In this document: positions 40,329-51,620 of the stretch, piece by piece
Position numbering within the stretch: position 1 is the first letter of the stretch
Layout: every line of letters starts with the position of its first letter
Assembly (NCBI GenBank): GCA_014084085.1
Contig: NPFB01000031.1
Span: 38,052 to 102,051, forward strand
Length of the DNA: 64,000 nt
Direction: 5' to 3'
Source of the DNA: Hondaea fermentalgiana
Lineage: Eukaryota; Sar; Bigyra; Thraustochytrida; Thraustochytriidae
The notes under the pieces: generated by a model
The model's database searches: none
What the model was told of the DNA's origin: nothing
What the model saw: the letters and a program-made list of their open reading frames with translations, nothing else
Program-made: the position numbers and the translations under genes

Positions 40329-40378
<50 letters not shown>
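40329..40378. repeat. AAGC tetranucleotide microsatellite
   Basis: About twelve AAGC units directly following the N gap, so the true array may be longer. Confidence 0.95.
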
Positions 40379-40755
40379 ACTCGTTCAAACGAATTTCAAA
40401 AACAAGCAAATGCGGGCCAGCAGAAGCCCAACCATCGGCATCCCCGGCGCGCTCGAGACGTCTGACGCTTCTGCGCGCAAGGCAAGCTCGCTAGCTCGCA
40501 CGAGTGAGCCGGCGAGGGCCGCGGCTGGGGCCACGCTGCGCGCGGGCAGAACGTCGTCGCTCGGCAGGCACTACGTTCTTCGCGGTGGTGCGAAGGAGAT
40601 TGGCGCCTCACGCGACCGGCGCGAGAGCGCGTTCTTGCTTGCTCGCGCAGGTTTGGCTTGGAGCACTCGCAAGAAAGAGCATCCAAGGGAACGCAGGGCA
40701 GGAGCTGGACGTGCGAGCGGGCGGGTAAGCGTGCGTGCGTACGCTGGTGGGCAAA

Positions 40756-42210
40756 ATGTCTGCTGATGTGATCATGCTCGTGGACGACGAAGAGGAAGAG
40801 GAAAAGGAGAAAGAGGCTGGTCGCGGCGACGGGAATAGCGTTTGCAGCGTGGACTTGTTGGACAACGGCGCGGCGAATCGCAGCAGGCATGCTGGATCTG
40901 GCGCGACGAATGGGGCTGCGCATGGTGCTGCAGCTGCCAAAGACATTGATGGATCATGCGGGCTTGCGCTGCGATCGAGATGGGTCGAGGCGTCAAGCTT
41001 TCGTGGTGAAGATGCGGTTTTGGATCGACTTTTGGACGCCGATTTGCGCGTCGCCAGCAACGGGTCAACAATGCCGAAAAATGTAAGCGACCTTCACGAT
41101 GTCACACTAGGTGGCAGCATTCTTTTGCAGATTGTGTCAGCCTCGGACGTGGCAAGGTCGAAGCGGGTTCTCGACAAGAACAAACTGGCGGTTGAAGAGA
41201 ACGAGCACGATGAAGGGGACGAGGGTGCGGGCCCAAACTCGCGCAACAATGGAAACGCAAGGTCTGAACCCGCTTCCAAACGTCTTCTCAAGCTCGATCT
41301 CACAGACGGAAAGACTCGTGTGGTTGGTATTGAACATCAGAGAATCGAGGCGCTTCGGGGCTATCCGGGGGAAAAACTACTCATCAGTAACGTGCCTGTT
41401 CGGCGAGGCATGTTGCTCCTCGGCCCGAACACGGTGCGCGTTTTGGGAGGCAAAGATATTCGCGAGCCAAAAGCGTCTGCTGCAGCGAGTATTTCCGGAC
41501 CGAAGGCAAGCACAACGATGCCAAGGACCGGCCCGCGCTCTCGAACCGCAGATCGTGCCAATGTCGGCAATGCAACGCTTGCTTCAGGTCCACCACATCC
41601 AGTCGTTTCGATGAGTGCGTCTACCCCTGTGCTTGTACCCGCGCCTGCGCCCGCGTCAGCGCGAGGGATCGCAGCGGGTACGTCAGTCGCAAGTTGCGCG
41701 CCTGTTTCAGTCGACCGGCGAGCGCCAGCCGCAACGCCAGGTAGCAAAGCAAACAGCAGCCGCATCACGAGCACAACCAGCAGCACGGGCATCACCAAAG
41801 GGAAGGCGCGAAGTTTTCTATACCTTGAAAAGTTTGCGCCTGGGCAGACTGCTTCGGTCAAGGGCTTTGTGTCGAGTATCTGCGAGTTTTCGGTGAAACC
41901 AGAAGGGTGTTCGCTGCGGTTGGAAATTGGGGACGGGCGGTCGGTTTGCGTCGCTACTGTTTCACACGCGCCGCTGGAGATGCTCTTGGAGCGCTCGACC
42001 GCCGAGATTCGAGAGCTCAAGCGGACGCAGCGGCAGGCGTATAAGGCGCACATGAATCATGTGAGCAGCAAAATTCGAGCTCTCGAGGGGGTCTTTCGGA
42101 TGCAGCGTCTGCACAACAATGCTCAAACATTTATGTTGGTCAGTGTGGAGGGCGCCGTTCGAATGAAGGAGTACGCAAGCTTTTTATGCGCGGCGCTTGC
42201 ATCCAAATGA
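40756..42210 (+). CDS. RMI1: RecQ-mediated genome instability protein 1-like (RMI1) OB-fold protein
   Basis: 484 aa from the ATG at 40756. RMI1 is the OB-fold subunit of the BLM/Sgs1-TopoIII-RMI complex that dissolves double Holliday junctions. The core OB-fold contains the diagnostic run LLKLDLTDGKTRVVGIEH, then LRGYPGEKLLISNVPVRRG, MLLLGPNTVRVLGG. An acidic N-terminus (DDEEEEEKEKE) and a long Ala/Ser/Pro-rich linker follow the family pattern. The C-terminal part (FLYLEKFAPGQTASVKGFVSSI, then LEIGDGRSVCVATVS) looks like a second OB-fold, as in animal and plant RMI1. The 3' end lies 77 bp from the end of the convergent DPM2 gene. Confidence 0.75.
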   Translation: MSADVIMLVDDEEEEEKEKEAGRGDGNSVCSVDLLDNGAANRSRHAGSGATNGAAHGAAAAKDIDGSCGLALRSRWVEASSFRGEDAVLDRLLDADLRVASNGSTMPKNVSDLHDVTLGGSILLQIVSASDVARSKRVLDKNKLAVEENEHDEGDEGAGPNSRNNGNARSEPASKRLLKLDLTDGKTRVVGIEHQRIEALRGYPGEKLLISNVPVRRGMLLLGPNTVRVLGGKDIREPKASAAASISGPKASTTMPRTGPRSRTADRANVGNATLASGPPHPVVSMSASTPVLVPAPAPASARGIAAGTSVASCAPVSVDRRAPAATPGSKANSSRITSTTSSTGITKGKARSFLYLEKFAPGQTASVKGFVSSICEFSVKPEGCSLRLEIGDGRSVCVATVSHAPLEMLLERSTAEIRELKRTQRQAYKAHMNHVSSKIRALEGVFRMQRLHNNAQTFMLVSVEGAVRMKEYASFLCAALASK

Positions 42211-42287
42211 CCGACCAACCAACGTGATGGATCTGATCAATGGAGTTTTGTGTTGAATTTCATTTAGTGTATTTTACAAAGTGTAAG

Positions 42288-42683
42288 TCAGGCGTCCCGC
42301 TTGAGCAAGTGTAATCCGAAAAGGATGAGAACACCCGTGAAAGCGACTATGAGTGCCAGCGAAGGCGCCAGCAGCGCGTATATCCTCGGTGGAAAGAGTG
42401 CGGCGAGTGGATGTCCATCACCGACGAGTGGCTGCGCGAAATTGATGTCAATTTTTCCTTGTTGTCAGCTTTCACTGTCTTTGGCCATACTGGGCTTGGG
42501 CTTTGGCCTATCGCTCGGCGCCTGAGCCTGCCTTGGATCCTCTCCTCCAGGTTCACAAGTTGATCTATATCGTGCAACCGTGTCTGTCGAACTCACCGTG
42601 ACCAGGAGCCAAGCCACAAAAAAGACAAAGATCGCCGTCCCCGACGTCGCTAGCGCGCGTAGCGTGGGGCCGTGCGCGCTCAT
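42288..42683 (-). CDS. DPM2: DPM2, regulatory subunit of dolichol-phosphate mannose synthase (two exons)
   Basis: Join of 42683-42597 and 42431-42288 on the minus strand (87 + 144 nt, 76 aa; human DPM2 is about 84). The intron (42596-42432, phase 0) has GTGAGT and GCGCAG ends. Exon 1 gives the first membrane helix (AIFVFFVAWLLVT). Exon 2 gives PLVGDGHPLAALFPPRIYAL, a second helix and a terminal KRDA. The arrangement helix - AW - loop - H...F.PR.YA - helix is that of DPM2, which holds the catalytic DPM1 at the ER membrane and helps supply mannose for N-glycans and GPI anchors. The C-terminal KRDA is not a classical KKXX signal. The gene is easy to miss because both exons are short. Confidence 0.8.
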
Positions 42684-43518
42684 AACTCCCGCAAGATCTT
42701 TGTTTGCTCCAGCTCACTCACGGCGACGTCGGGCTGCCGCCGCGGCGGCCCAAGGCTCGTAAGAAGGCCTCTTTTTGCGATCCGTTAGGCCTCTTTCGTG
42801 AAAGCCCTCTGTGGCATGTGCAGAAGAACCGGGGGTGGGTTCGTTTACGCACTGCACCCGCTCAGCTGTAGTGGAGTGACCGACTGGAGGAGACGAGGAA
42901 ATGCGACCGGCACGGTCGTGAGTACTTGCTTTGTGGCTTGGGCGACCATAGACTGACGGACGTGCACGAGGTATCGATCGCACCACCGACACGAAGACGA
43001 AAAAGGAGAAGAAGAATAGAAGAAGAAGAATTAACTGGCCAGAAAAGAGTGCTCTCGCGAGCGGGGCGTTAAGTTCCTCCTCTTCATCTAGAGAAGACAA
43101 GGTAAAGCAAGCAGGCAAGACAGTCTGACAGAGACACGCGGTACAAAGGAAGGAGCAGGCAGGCAGGCAGGCCGGCAGGCGGTCAAGCGAGGTTGAGACA
43201 TACGCCGCCACTTGCAAAGTCGAGGACAGATCAACGCCGCTGCGTGGGGCGGGGGCGAAGGCGACAGCGAACGGAGAGGCTAGTCAGCACGGCGCGAACA
43301 AACGAGGCAATCAGTCGCTCACGCATACGCACTGGCCAAAAGGTCTTGGCGGTCAGTCTGTTTGTTTGGCTGGCTGGTCAAACTAAAAAACCACCTAGCA
43401 CAGGAGGTGAGTGAGGTGAGGCGGCGGCTACGACGTTTGCGCAAAGCCACGCAGGCGTAAGCGGCGCCGCGCGGGCGCCGCAGCCGCGCGGAAGCTTGAC
43501 ATTGTTGAGAGAACCAAA
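42684..43518. other. Intergenic, divergent promoter region
   Basis: 0.83 kb between DPM2 (-) and the CDKL5-like kinase (+). It contains a GGCA repeat (about 43157-43190), AGAAGA runs and one ACTTGC copy near 43210. No gene recognised. Confidence 0.55.
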
Positions 43519-45057
43519 ATGAACAAGTACGAAGTACAAGGCATTGTCGGAGAAGGTGCTTATGGCGTGGTGCTCAAGTGCCGAAACAAGGAAACATCCG
43601 AGGTTGTAGCAATCAAGAAGTTTAAAGAGGGCGAGGATGACGAGATTGTGCGCAAGACGACCCTGCGCGAAGTGAAGATTTTGCGCATGCTCAAACACCC
43701 AAACATTGTCGACCTGCGCGAGGCCTTTCGGCGAAAGGGCAAGCTATACCTTGTTTTCGAGTATGTGCACAACAATCTCCTCGAGGTACTCGAGGAGCGA
43801 CCAAACGGCCTCGACGAGGAACTTGTGCGAAGATACATTTTCCAGCTCTGCATGGCTATCTTTTGGTGCCACAGCAACAACGTAATTCACCGCGACATCA
43901 AGCCAGAAAACCTCTTGGTGAATCGTGACCACACACTCAAGTTGTGTGACTTTGGTTTTGCACGGACCATCAAGTCTTCCTCGCAGGCGTTGACGGACTA
44001 CGTGTCGACACGATGGTACCGCGCGCCCGAGCTTTTGCTGGGTTGCACGCAGTACGACTGGAGTGTCGACTATTGGTCAATTGGGTGCATTATGGGCGAG
44101 CTGACGGATGGGCAACCCATGTACCCCGGCGAGAGCGAAGTGGACCAGCTGTACATAATTCAGCGGATCCTGGGCCCGTTGACGCCGGCGCAGAACGAGC
44201 TATTCTTGCGGAATCCGCGCTTTGCGGGTCTCAAGTTTCCCTCGATGCACAATCCGGAGACTTTGCAGCGAAAATACATGGGCAAGCTCGGCAAGCAGGC
44301 CATGTCGTTTATGACGAGTCTCATGCGCATGGACCCTCGGGAACGTCTGCAGGGCCGTGCGGCGCTGGAGCATCCATACTTTGAGGGCCTTAAGTCAGAG
44401 TTTGCCGCCATGTACGCAGCTTTGGGGCTAGACGCCTCCTCGGTGCGTGGCGAGGCGCCAAACGCTGCGGGACCTGCTGCTGCCCAGGCGGATCGGCCTC
44501 CAACAGGTGGGCGGAGCGAGCTCCGCTCGCGGGGTCGGCGAGGTCGAGACGGTCGCAGGCGAGAGCAGCGTTCGGAGCGTTCGGAGCGCAAGCAAAGCAA
44601 GCGTCACGGCGGGAGTCAGCAGCAGCAGCAGCAGCAGCATGGCGGCAGCGGATCCTCCTCGGTGGAGGAGGAAAAGGAAGCCGAGTATGGTGGTGGGAAC
44701 CCCGTGCATTCGGGCCGTGGCGAGGGCCACGGTCGAAAGCGCGATTCGCGTTCACGACGCTCGCATCGCGGCGAGTCTGCAGGTTCGCAAAGTTCCGTGG
44801 GAGGGGATTTTGACCGTCGCACGCATGAGCGCAGGCGCGACTCCGCGCACGAATCACATCATGCCGGCAGCAGTAGCGGCGGCGGTGGCGGCGGAAATTC
44901 GGGGCGGAGGTCCAAGAAGAAGCAACGTGCGGAGATTAACAGTTACGAGAACCAAAGCTATCACCATCATCACCAACACCACAACTATCATCATCACCAT
45001 TCTCAGCAACAGCAGCAGCCGCAACAACCACAGCAGCAACAACAGCAACAGCAGCTG

Positions 45058-45089
<32 letters not shown>

Positions 45090-45303
45090 GCAGCAGCATG
45101 GGTATTTCCAGCACCCTTTTCAGCAAGCCTTTCCCGAGTTTAACCCGCCAACGGAGCGCTACTTGCCACAGCTTCATTCATCAGGTACAATCGTGCAAGA
45201 GTCCAAGGTCGAGGTTCCCTTTGGCAAGCTCAACATGCATGTACATGGCGGGCGCGAGCTGTCATCTTCGGCCGCCTTTCCCATGGCATTTCGCCACAAG
45301 TGA
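43519..45303 (+). CDS. CDKL5/LF5-like ciliary serine/threonine kinase
   Basis: 594 aa. The kinase domain (about 4-290) matches CDKL5 closely from its first residues ([20 protein letters not shown]). It keeps the catalytic [10 protein letters not shown], the DFGFAR motif and [10 protein letters not shown]. The activation loop carries Thr159-Asp-Tyr161 (TDY), where CDKL5 has TEY, so MAPK-like dual phosphorylation is possible. NPRF(A/H)GL and GESE(V/I)DQL also fit CDKLs. The tail (about 295-594) is low complexity: Arg/Ser-rich, His-rich (about 485-500) and long Gln-rich runs, ending in a short ordered segment ([19 protein letters not shown]). From the family (Chlamydomonas LF5, animal CDKL5) it regulates flagellar length or ciliary proteins, consistent with the dynein gene in this window. 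Confidence 0.92.
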
Positions 45304-47646
45304 CAATGATAGCCATACGTACCATGTTGACTGACTGTGAGTGGTGAGTGAGTGACGCTCGTCGCTCTCAGCAGTAGCAGCAGCTGCTGCTGCAGCAGCG
45401 CAGCTGCAGCTACTGCTGCTTCTACCTACCTCCTACCACGTATAAGTATTCTTACCACGCCATCATCATGTTGTTCTTGCTTGCTTGCTTGCTTGCGCCC
45501 TGCCACTGGTAATCACTGTCAGCACGGCTTTCATTCGCGGAGAGCCGGCACGCGGCCGACCACGCGCGGCCCCCTCACGTGTGTGCTCCATGGTGTCCTT
45601 ACCTAAGGTTAGCTGCCGGTCCAAGTCATGCATCGTCTGCGCACACGTCGCGGCCCCGATCGAGTAACACCTGGCCAGCAACCCAGCAGCAGCAGTTGCA
45701 GCAAGCAAGCCTCGCACCCTTTTGCATACTGATCGCGATCATCGTGACGAGACCACCTTCACCATCATCTTCATCACCACCACCGTCATCATCATCGATC
45801 AACACGACGGGACAAGACAAGAGACAACACAACACAACACAACACAACACAACCGTTGCCAGCTTCGTACCTCTCGTGACCGGCCACCCAGCGAGCGAGC
45901 TGTCTACGCTGGCGCACTCACTGCCTTGCACCACTTTGCACCGCGCCGGGCCGTGCCTCGTGCAGCAGCAGCAGCTGCAGCTGCAGCTGCTGCAGCACGC
46001 AGGGCGAGGGCGCGGCGCGGCGAGCGGGGGAGGCGGCTCGAGATTGAGCGCGTGCACGCCGCGCTGGAGAAGCGCGCGTGTCCATCTCCCGGCCACGCGC
46101 GGACGCACGGCCTACGTCCCACTGCGAGGCCGACTTCCCCCGTCCGTCAGAGAGGTGCTGCGTGCCCCCCGCAAAGGCGGGTCTGAGAAGGTGGACTTCC
46201 TCCCCGGGGGGGCGGTGTGCGAGTGTGCGCGCGTTCTTTGGGGGAGAGAACGCCGTTCTGGTAGTGGGTGTGCAAGTGGCCTCCAGAGAGGAGCAGCGGC
46301 CGTCGCCTCTGGGGGTGTTCGAGCGCTGCGGAACTTGCCTTTCTCGAGGGCCACTGCAGTTCCTGTGTTTGTCCGTAACCTGGACATTGTGCGTATGTCT
46401 AGTCGTGTAGATACAATTTTTAACGGCGTAAGTGGTTCCGTCTCTCGTTGCACCGGTGCCATGCGCGCCGCGGCAGCTTGGTGCGGGCGGCATGGCCCCG
46501 CATCAGAAGGGCGGCAAGGCTCCTTTCGGAGCAGTGGCCACAGAGGAGAGCTGCGGGTGCGCGGCAGGGACCTTCTACCTCTTCCCCCCTTCTCACCCTC
46601 TCCATTCAGCCGCGGCGGAAGCACACTGGCCGCGCGCGGCGCAAGTGCGTTATGGCCGCGCTGCAAGTGGGCCAAAGGCGCGCGCAAGTGGCCTAAAGGC
46701 GCGCGCAAGTGCGGAGAACGGCGCCGCAAGTGGAGAAGGCGGGCCGCCTAGGGGCGCGCTAGGCACCCGTAGCCGGGGAGCGGCACGTGCAGCGCGTGCT
46801 ACTGCTGCACGCGCTGCGCCGGCTCGCTTCGGCCAAGCTCGAGCCGCCGGAGCGCCGGCGGCGGCTGCTCTCGGTCTGTCTGTCTGCTGCTGCCGGCCGG
46901 CGCGCCGACCTCGGCCCGCACGGTGCCGAGGAGCTCTCGCTGCGCGGTGCTTGGCCGCGGGAGCGCGCGCTTGGCTGCGCGAAATGGATAGATGAGGTTC
47001 GAGTGGATGGATGGATGGATGCCCGAGGAGGGAGGAGAGGAGAACGGCTTGCTACAGGCTTTACTTTACTTTTCTTTACTTTACTTTGCGGGCGCAGGCA
47101 GCAGCAGGCTGGACGTGGGCGAGCGCGCTGGGCAGATAGAAGCAGGCAGGGCAAGGTCTCGCACGGCTGCGCGCGTGCGAGCGAGCTCACGCAGCAGGCA
47201 AGGCAAACGGGCGGGCGATCAAGCAAGCAAACCAAAACAACAAGGTGAGTGTTTTTCACTCGAAAGTGGATTTTTCTCTCTTTTAGGCGGCCTACTAGTA
47301 CTACTACTACATGTTTGTTAGGCCTATACTTTTTTCCTTTTTTTTTTTTTTACCTTCCACTCGCTTCCTCTTTGCTTTTACTTTTTACTTTTACTTTTTA
47401 CTTTTATTATTTTTACTTTTATTACTTTTCGCTCTTCTGGCCAGTGCAACTCGGAGAACCAACTTGGAGGTGTGCGCGCACGCAAGAGTCTCGGAGGGAC
47501 TCGTGATGCGGTAAAAAGGTGGGGGTAAATGATCCGCCAATCGCCGGTATACCTGCTATAAAGAGAAAGTGACCTTTCACGGTCGGTCAACAAAAAGAAC
47601 AGTAGTCACAGGTTTAAAATCAAAGATACGCTGCCGATGGGATTGC
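45304..47646. other. Long intergenic region, convergent
   Basis: 2.3 kb between the 3' ends of the CDKL5-like and STK32-like genes, larger than needed for two 3' UTRs. It holds ACAAC repeats (about 45832-45853), a CAGCTG-rich patch (45965-45995), the 21-bp GCAAGTG array, ACTTT-type repeats (47050-47085, 47370-47425) and an intron-like segment (GTGAGT at 47245 to TTTTAG at 47286, 42 nt). A non-coding or fast-evolving gene is possible. No protein family was recognised in any frame. Confidence 0.5.
46641..46732 (+). repeat. Phased GCAAGTG array, 21-bp period
   Basis: GCAAGTG starts at 46641, 46663, 46684, 46705 and 46726 (steps 22, 21, 21, 21). The sequence between the copies is only partly alike (GGCC/AAAGGCGCGC). 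The same hexamer and spacing occur at 33.0-33.3 kb and 58.7-58.9 kb. Confidence 0.85.
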
Positions 47647-49668
47647 TCAGCTCGCTGCGACGGAGGACCCCGATGGACGGCCCGGAGACCCGTCTTTGTC
47701 CACACTCTTATCGCCGCTTTTTTCCGAAGAGGCTTTCATTTGCTTGGCTCGAGTCGCTTGATGCTGGTTGGGAGATGCAGACATCTCCTCCTCCGTCTTC
47801 TTCATCTTCGCCGCCGCCGCCGCCGCCGTCGAATTGAGTGACGGCACACAAGCCGTTTCAGTGTCCTTGATCTCGACGTTATTATCGTCTTCGTCCTCGT
47901 TCTTGCCCGCGGTGGAGCCCGAGCTGTACACAGTTTGCTGACTTGATGTCAGCGTCATGCCGGTCTCGCTGACCAGCTGAAGCGCGGCGCTGGCATTGCT
48001 TGGACGCCGCGATTCCTCGCAGGATGATGATGGTGATGATGATGCTGATGATGATGGCAAAGGCGCGTCGACGTTGACCCCACCAGCCGCCCCTGGAGAC
48101 TCGCCGCCGCTGCCAGACGACGGCTGCTGTTTTGCTGCAGCGCCTTGTGGCGCGGGCTGTGGCTGCTGGTCCCGCTGATTGGCTTGTTGCGGCGAATCGG
48201 CATCCGTCTGCCCTCCGGCTTGCACTCCAACGGGCAGCCGCAGACGGTGCTCCTTGGAGTGCCGATGCTGGTGCGAGTCGTCGTCGTCGGCATCGACGCC
48301 ACGCGTCGTCTCGCTCGACGTGCTGTTTGTTGTCGCCACCTGCTGGCGAGACAAAGCAACCTCGTCCATACTCCGCGTCGTGTAGCGCTGCGCGGTCCGC
48401 ACGCGAGGCGTACGCGGCTGCGTTGGCACGACCCCGGCACGTGACGCAAAGCTGTCTCCTGCTCCGTCCACGGTCGCCACGCTCTTGCGAGAGTCGCTCC
48501 CGGACATGCCGCCAAAGTCCCGCACACGAGGCACAGAGGGCTGTGGGGCCGTGTAATCGTACTCATAGCCTTCGAAAAGCTTTTGTTCCTCCACCGTGAG
48601 GCTGCGAAGCCGACGTTCCTCTTCGTCACCCATAAAGACGGCGTGGATGTCAGCGTCCGGCTCGGCATTCATGCGATTCGTGTTGGGCAAAAACGGAACT
48701 TCGTGCGTGCCATCCACAATTTTCGACCATTCAAAAGAATCTGACGAAGAAAACCATGCGTGCGATGTAAAGTCTGTCAGCCCGCCTGCCCCAAGCCGCA
48801 GACCGCGACGCACACAAAACAGGCGTGACAACAAGTCGACGCATTCACTGCTGAGCCCAAAATCCTCGGTTTGGCAGTCTTGCAAAAACTGCGTCGCCAG
48901 GGGCTCCGTTGCGCCCTCCTTCTCGTACGAGGGCTTGATCTTACCGCTGCTCGTCAACATGCGGCCTGCTCGCCGGATGTCGTCGCCGCGAAACGGTCGC
49001 CGTTTTGTCAAAAATTCGTGCATCGTCACCCCAAGCGCAAACCAGTCTGCCGTCTTGGAATGCGCATGCGATCGCGTGTAGATTTCTGGAGGCATGTAGC
49101 CCCCGGTTCCCGAGCCGGACTGGCAGAGTCCAGCTTCGTCCACATCGCGGGCAATGCCGAAATCTGTCAACATTACCCAGCCATTTCCGTTCAGGAGGAG
49201 ATTCTCTGGCTTGACGTCGCGATGGATTATCCCTTGCGAGTGTACATAGTCGAGCGCTTCAATTACTTGCGCCACGTATATCCGAGTGCGCGTCTCTGTA
49301 AAAGGGAGGCCCTGGGCGTTGTGATTCAGCTGGTACCGCAGGTCGCCGCCGAGCGCAAGGTCCATAACCAGGTACAGGTGCTTGGGGTCCTGAAAGGCAT
49401 AGTACAGATTACAAATGCGCTCATGGCGCAGCGACGTGAGCATGTCGCGTTCACGAAAGATTTCCTGAAAGCGGCGTTTGTCCACCACGTTCTCCTTGTT
49501 AAGAATTTTCATGGCGTGCCAGCGCAAGGGCGCTTCGCCGCGTTTGGTGACGGCCTTGACCTTGCCAAAACCTCCTTCGCCAAGAACACGGCCCTTGTCA
49601 AAGTGTTTAAGCCCCACGGGCTTGCCCTCGAGGTCATGGCGTGCACTCGACGATGAAACACAGCCCAT
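47647..49668 (-). CDS. STK32/YANK-like AGC protein kinase with N-myristoylation signal
   Basis: 673 aa. The start MGCVSSSS is a strong N-myristoylation signal (Gly2) with a neighbouring palmitoylatable Cys3, so membrane attachment is expected. The kinase domain (about 20-295) has the Gly loop GEGGFGKV, catalytic HRDVKPENLL and DFGIAR. LVMDLALGGDLRYQLN is the best link to STK32/YANK kinases. The activation segment is SGSGTGGYMPPEIY. The remaining 370 residues are Ser-, Gln- and Ala-rich and probably disordered; I see no hydrophobic-motif FxxF/Y end like that of other AGC kinases. YANK kinases are poorly understood. The substrate is unknown. Confidence 0.85.
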   Translation of the reverse strand: MGCVSSSSARHDLEGKPVGLKHFDKGRVLGEGGFGKVKAVTKRGEAPLRWHAMKILNKENVVDKRRFQEIFRERDMLTSLRHERICNLYYAFQDPKHLYLVMDLALGGDLRYQLNHNAQGLPFTETRTRIYVAQVIEALDYVHSQGIIHRDVKPENLLLNGNGWVMLTDFGIARDVDEAGLCQSGSGTGGYMPPEIYTRSHAHSKTADWFALGVTMHEFLTKRRPFRGDDIRRAGRMLTSSGKIKPSYEKEGATEPLATQFLQDCQTEDFGLSSECVDLLSRLFCVRRGLRLGAGGLTDFTSHAWFSSSDSFEWSKIVDGTHEVPFLPNTNRMNAEPDADIHAVFMGDEEERRLRSLTVEEQKLFEGYEYDYTAPQPSVPRVRDFGGMSGSDSRKSVATVDGAGDSFASRAGVVPTQPRTPRVRTAQRYTTRSMDEVALSRQQVATTNSTSSETTRGVDADDDDSHQHRHSKEHRLRLPVGVQAGGQTDADSPQQANQRDQQPQPAPQGAAAKQQPSSGSGGESPGAAGGVNVDAPLPSSSASSSPSSSCEESRRPSNASAALQLVSETGMTLTSSQQTVYSSGSTAGKNEDEDDNNVEIKDTETACVPSLNSTAAAAAAKMKKTEEEMSASPNQHQATRAKQMKASSEKSGDKSVDKDGSPGRPSGSSVAAS

Positions 49669-50267
49669 GGTGCCTCTGAATGGCGCGCGTGGCCTCGCCT
49701 CGCCTCGCCCCGTCGGCCCGGGCTCGCGTTTTACTCTTCTGTCCCCTTGGCCTGCTTGTTTGCCTGGGCTGTCTGGCTGCCCACCTACCTACCTACACGA
49801 CAGCGGTCCAGAAAAGCGTTTGGTCCCTGATGCCGTGTTGGCTGCGGTCAGGAGCACCAGCACCACCACCAGCAACAGCACCACCACCACCACAACAACT
49901 AAATGCTCCGACCTGGCCCTTCCCTTTTCTGCACGGCACTCCAGGCTCGGCGCAAAATTCCCGCGTCTCGCTCTCAAAATCGAGGACGCGCCGGCGTCGA
50001 AACTCGAGACGGACCTTTTTGCCGCCTCCTCCACTTCCTCACTGGTACACCACCCAAGGAAGCAAGCGTCCACCAACCCGGCTTCGAGGCGAGCGTAAAT
50101 CTACGCGAGGAGGTGAGATGAGACGGGGCAGACGAGACCAGAAAGAAGATGATGACACCAGTCGATGCGAGGTGGGCCACGCCGAACGAACCGCTCCCGG
50201 CGCGCTCGCCTCGCGGCGGCAGCAGCAAAATCCGCCTCTGTGCCCCTCGAGCTCCGTGCTCGGCTCC

Positions 50268-50300
50268 CTCGTTCGTTCGTTCGTTCGTTCGTTCGTTCGT
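50268..50300. repeat. TTCG tetranucleotide repeat
   Basis: About eight GTTC/TTCG units in GC-rich intergenic DNA. Confidence 0.9.
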
Positions 50301-50718
50301 CCCAACTCGCTTCGACGAGCCAAACGAGCTTCTCTTGGCGTCCTCCCTGGCAAGCGTCCTAAGTTTCCCGCTCTCGGCGCTGCTGCTGCTGCTGCTGCTC
50401 GAGCTCGAGCCCGTCTCTCGTCTCGTCTCGCTTCGCTCTCACCGACTCGACGAGTCCGCACGACCGACCGACCGACCCCTGCCGCTTCCAGGGGCCGCTT
50501 CTGGTCCTCCCTCTCGAGCTGCTCGAGGTGCAGCTGCTGCTGCTGCTGCTCGAGCTCGCGAGGCGAGGGAGGCGGCGCGAAGAGGGCGCGCGCCGAGGGT
50601 CGAACGAAGCCCGCGTCGCCGAGGCCGTCGAAGCCGGCGCCGTCGACGTCGCCTTGGCGCTCGGTGTTGGCGCCCTCCGCTGCGCGGCCTCGGCCCTCGG
50701 GCGGCGCGCGCGGCGGGG

Positions 50719-50818
50719 NNNNNNNNNNNNNNNNNNNNNNNNNNNNNNNNNNNNNNNNNNNNNNNNNNNNNNNNNNNNNNNNNNNNNNNNNNNNNNNNNN
50801 NNNNNNNNNNNNNNNNNN
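50719..50818. other. Assembly gap (100 N)
   Basis: Exactly 100 undetermined bases in a very GC-rich stretch; real size unknown. Confidence 0.99.
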
Positions 50819-51563
50819 GGGCGGGCGGGTGTCTCCGGCGTCTCGAGCGCGCGCGGCGGGGTCGGCGGGAAGGAAGGAAACCAGTTTGTCTGCTCCGTCT
50901 CGCTTGCTCGCCGACGGTCTGCGCCTGGACCCGGCGTCCTCAGGCGCGCCGGCGCAAGCAGGCTGCGGATTCCGCGCAGCTACGGCCGCGCTACCGCTTT
51001 CCCTACGCCGCGCGCGCCTGAGACTTCTCATGCCGGCCCCGCCTCCCGCGCAGATGACCAGATCGCAGCCGCGCTATAATAAACAGGGCCGCCTAGACTC
51101 ATGACGATGGATGGACGCATAGCATGATGAACAGGCGCGACCCCCGCGATGCCCAGGCGCAAGCGACGCCCCGCCATCCCGCCACCCCCGCTCTGCTGCG
51201 CCCCGCGCGGCGTGGGTCCCGCGCTGGACGGCCGCTCGGCCTGGCTTGGCCTGGCATGGCGAGGCCGTTTTCATGGCACCATGACCTGACGTCACGATAC
51301 GAGAAAACCCGCGCGCGATCTCTCCGGAGGACGCTCGTGACGGGACGCGCGCTGCAGCTGCGCGGCCTTCGAGACGTGCTCCGGCCGCCGCCTTGGTGCA
51401 GGACCGCGGCCGGCGGGAGCGGGCCGTGGGAAGTCGCGCTCTCTCAGGGCGCGGCGCGTGCCGCTGCGTCTTCTTCGCTTCCCGCGACGGCGTCCATTGC
51501 AAGCAAGGCGAGGCATCGCATCGCAAGGCCGCCCTCGCCGCACGCGCGACACTGTACGCCCCG

Positions 51564-51620
51564 CGCGACCGCGACCGCGACCGCGACCGCGACCGCGACC
51601 GCGACGGCGACGGCGACGAC
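51564..51620. repeat. GCGACC / GCGACG hexanucleotide repeat
   Basis: About seven GCGACC units passing into GCGACG units. Simple minisatellite-like sequence. Confidence 0.9.

Larger units (their letters stand above)
39794..40755. other. Intergenic, divergent promoter region with assembly gap
   Basis: 0.96 kb between the MyTH4-FERM gene (-) and the RMI1-like gene (+). It contains GCTC and CGCGT simple repeats, a 100-N gap and an AAGC repeat. Open frames running across the Ns are meaningless. No gene recognised. Confidence 0.6.

Noticed and set aside
39540..40766. Open frames spanning the N gap at 40229-40328
   Set aside because: Undetermined bases create artificial read-through; same for frames across 50719-50818.
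45466..45717. Minus-strand frame with a hydrophobic start and a possible splice donor (TTAG|GTAAGG)
   Set aside because: No ATG at its start and no family resemblance; kept as unexplained intergenic sequence.
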